Positions 5,080 through 5,335 of a DNA stretch of 5,335 nt are shown piece by piece; the first letter of the stretch is position 1, and each line of letters begins with the position of its first letter. Origin of the DNA: Bacteroidota bacterium. GTDB lineage: Bacteria > Bacteroidota > Bacteroidia > CAMBQF01. The translations under genes and the position numbers were made by a program. Where the stretch lies: NCBI GenBank assembly GCA_027483285.1, contig JAIXUZ010000023.1, forward strand, positions 1-5,335. The letters are read 5' to 3'. The notes under the pieces are model-generated. The model saw nothing but the letters and a program-made list of their open reading frames with translations, did not search any database and had not been told where the DNA came from.

Positions 5080-5335
5080 TTAAAAATCAATCTCCAAATC
5101 AAGCTTTTGCTTAAGCTTTTCAAGCACCGGGTTGCGTTGCACCAGGTATTGGAATTTCTGGCCCTGGGTGTAGGGGCGTGTAACACCTGCATCGCTTACA
5201 TTTACCGTAATGTCAAGGTCTAATACAAAATTGTTCAGCTCTTTGCGCAGGTATTCAAGCAAGTGCGCTTTCTCTACATCCAACAAATCTTTTGTGGCGA
5301 CTGATGGTACTGATATGCCAATGCGGTGGTTGGCA
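5080..5335 (-). CDS. dnaX: Probable DNA polymerase III subunit gamma/tau, C-terminal end (runs off right edge)
   Basis: The last 84 residues of a protein that enters from the right edge; the first full codon begins at 5334, and the stop is TAA at 5080-5082. There is no true start in the window, and the frame is open to the edge. The segment DLLDVEKAHLLEYLRKELNN, a short beta-rich part (FVLDLDITVNVSD), then GQKFQYLVQRNPVLEKLKQKLDLEIDF, resembles the extreme C-terminus of Bacteroidota DnaX (tau), which typically ends in a 'KxxxxxxxNPxLxxLxxxxxLxxD' pattern. Family role: DnaX is the ATPase and organiser of the sliding-clamp loader in the replicase. The Walker ATPase domain is outside the window, so the call rests on C-terminal resemblance alone. 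Another protein with a similar helical tail is possible. It lies 107 nt upstream of tyrS on the same strand, with a weak hairpin and a tyrS promoter in between. Confidence 0.68.
   Translation of the reverse strand, partial: ANHRIGISVPSVATKDLLDVEKAHLLEYLRKELNNFVLDLDITVNVSDAGVTRPYTQGQKFQYLVQRNPVLEKLKQKLDLEIDF

Overview
The window reads as chromosomal DNA from a Bacteroidota bacterium, most likely of the Sphingobacteriaceae (Pedobacter/Mucilaginibacter type). Three things point there: a type IX secretion (T9SS) pair, a PorV/PorQ-family barrel followed by the start of a PorU2-like sortase; Bacteroidota-type -7 boxes (TAnnTTTG) in front of genes with no clear Shine-Dalgarno sequence; and a dnaX 3' end and PurS/PssA/TyrRS sequences of Bacteroidota character. 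The genus is an inference.

Layout from left to right. Positions 1-635 (minus) hold the N-terminal 211 codons of a PorU2-like T9SS sortase that runs off the left edge. Positions 672-1760 (minus) hold a complete PorV/PorQ-family outer-membrane protein, 36 nt upstream of the sortase gene and presumably in the same operon. A 199-nt divergent spacer (1761-1959) carries a promoter for each direction, a leader hairpin and a G-rich mirror repeat. On the plus strand, pssA (1960-2802) overlaps purS (2792-3046) by 11 nt, and a strong intrinsic terminator follows. Converging on it is a small, AT-rich secreted protein of unknown function (3103-3615, minus). Upstream of that lie tyrS (3698-4972, minus) with its own terminator, a 107-nt spacer with repeats, and the last 84 codons of a probable dnaX (5080-5335, minus) running off the right edge.

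The genes do not form one pathway. PssA makes phosphatidylserine for phosphatidylethanolamine synthesis, PurS serves purine synthesis, TyrRS charges tRNA and DnaX belongs to the replicase; these are housekeeping. PorV-like and PorU2-like proteins act at the cell surface in T9SS export and sortase processing. The one accessory-looking item is the small secreted protein, about 33% G+C by hand count, against roughly 42-53% in sampled stretches of tyrS.

The most interesting signals are regulatory. Three genes (pssA, the small secreted protein, tyrS) have an exact TAnnTTTG box 3-8 nt before the start codon, which predicts leaderless or nearly leaderless mRNAs, whereas the porV-like gene seems to have a leader of about 130 nt with a hairpin. 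Several spacers also carry imperfect 7-bp tandem repeats of unrelated sequence. No RNA genes, insertion sequences or CRISPR arrays were seen.
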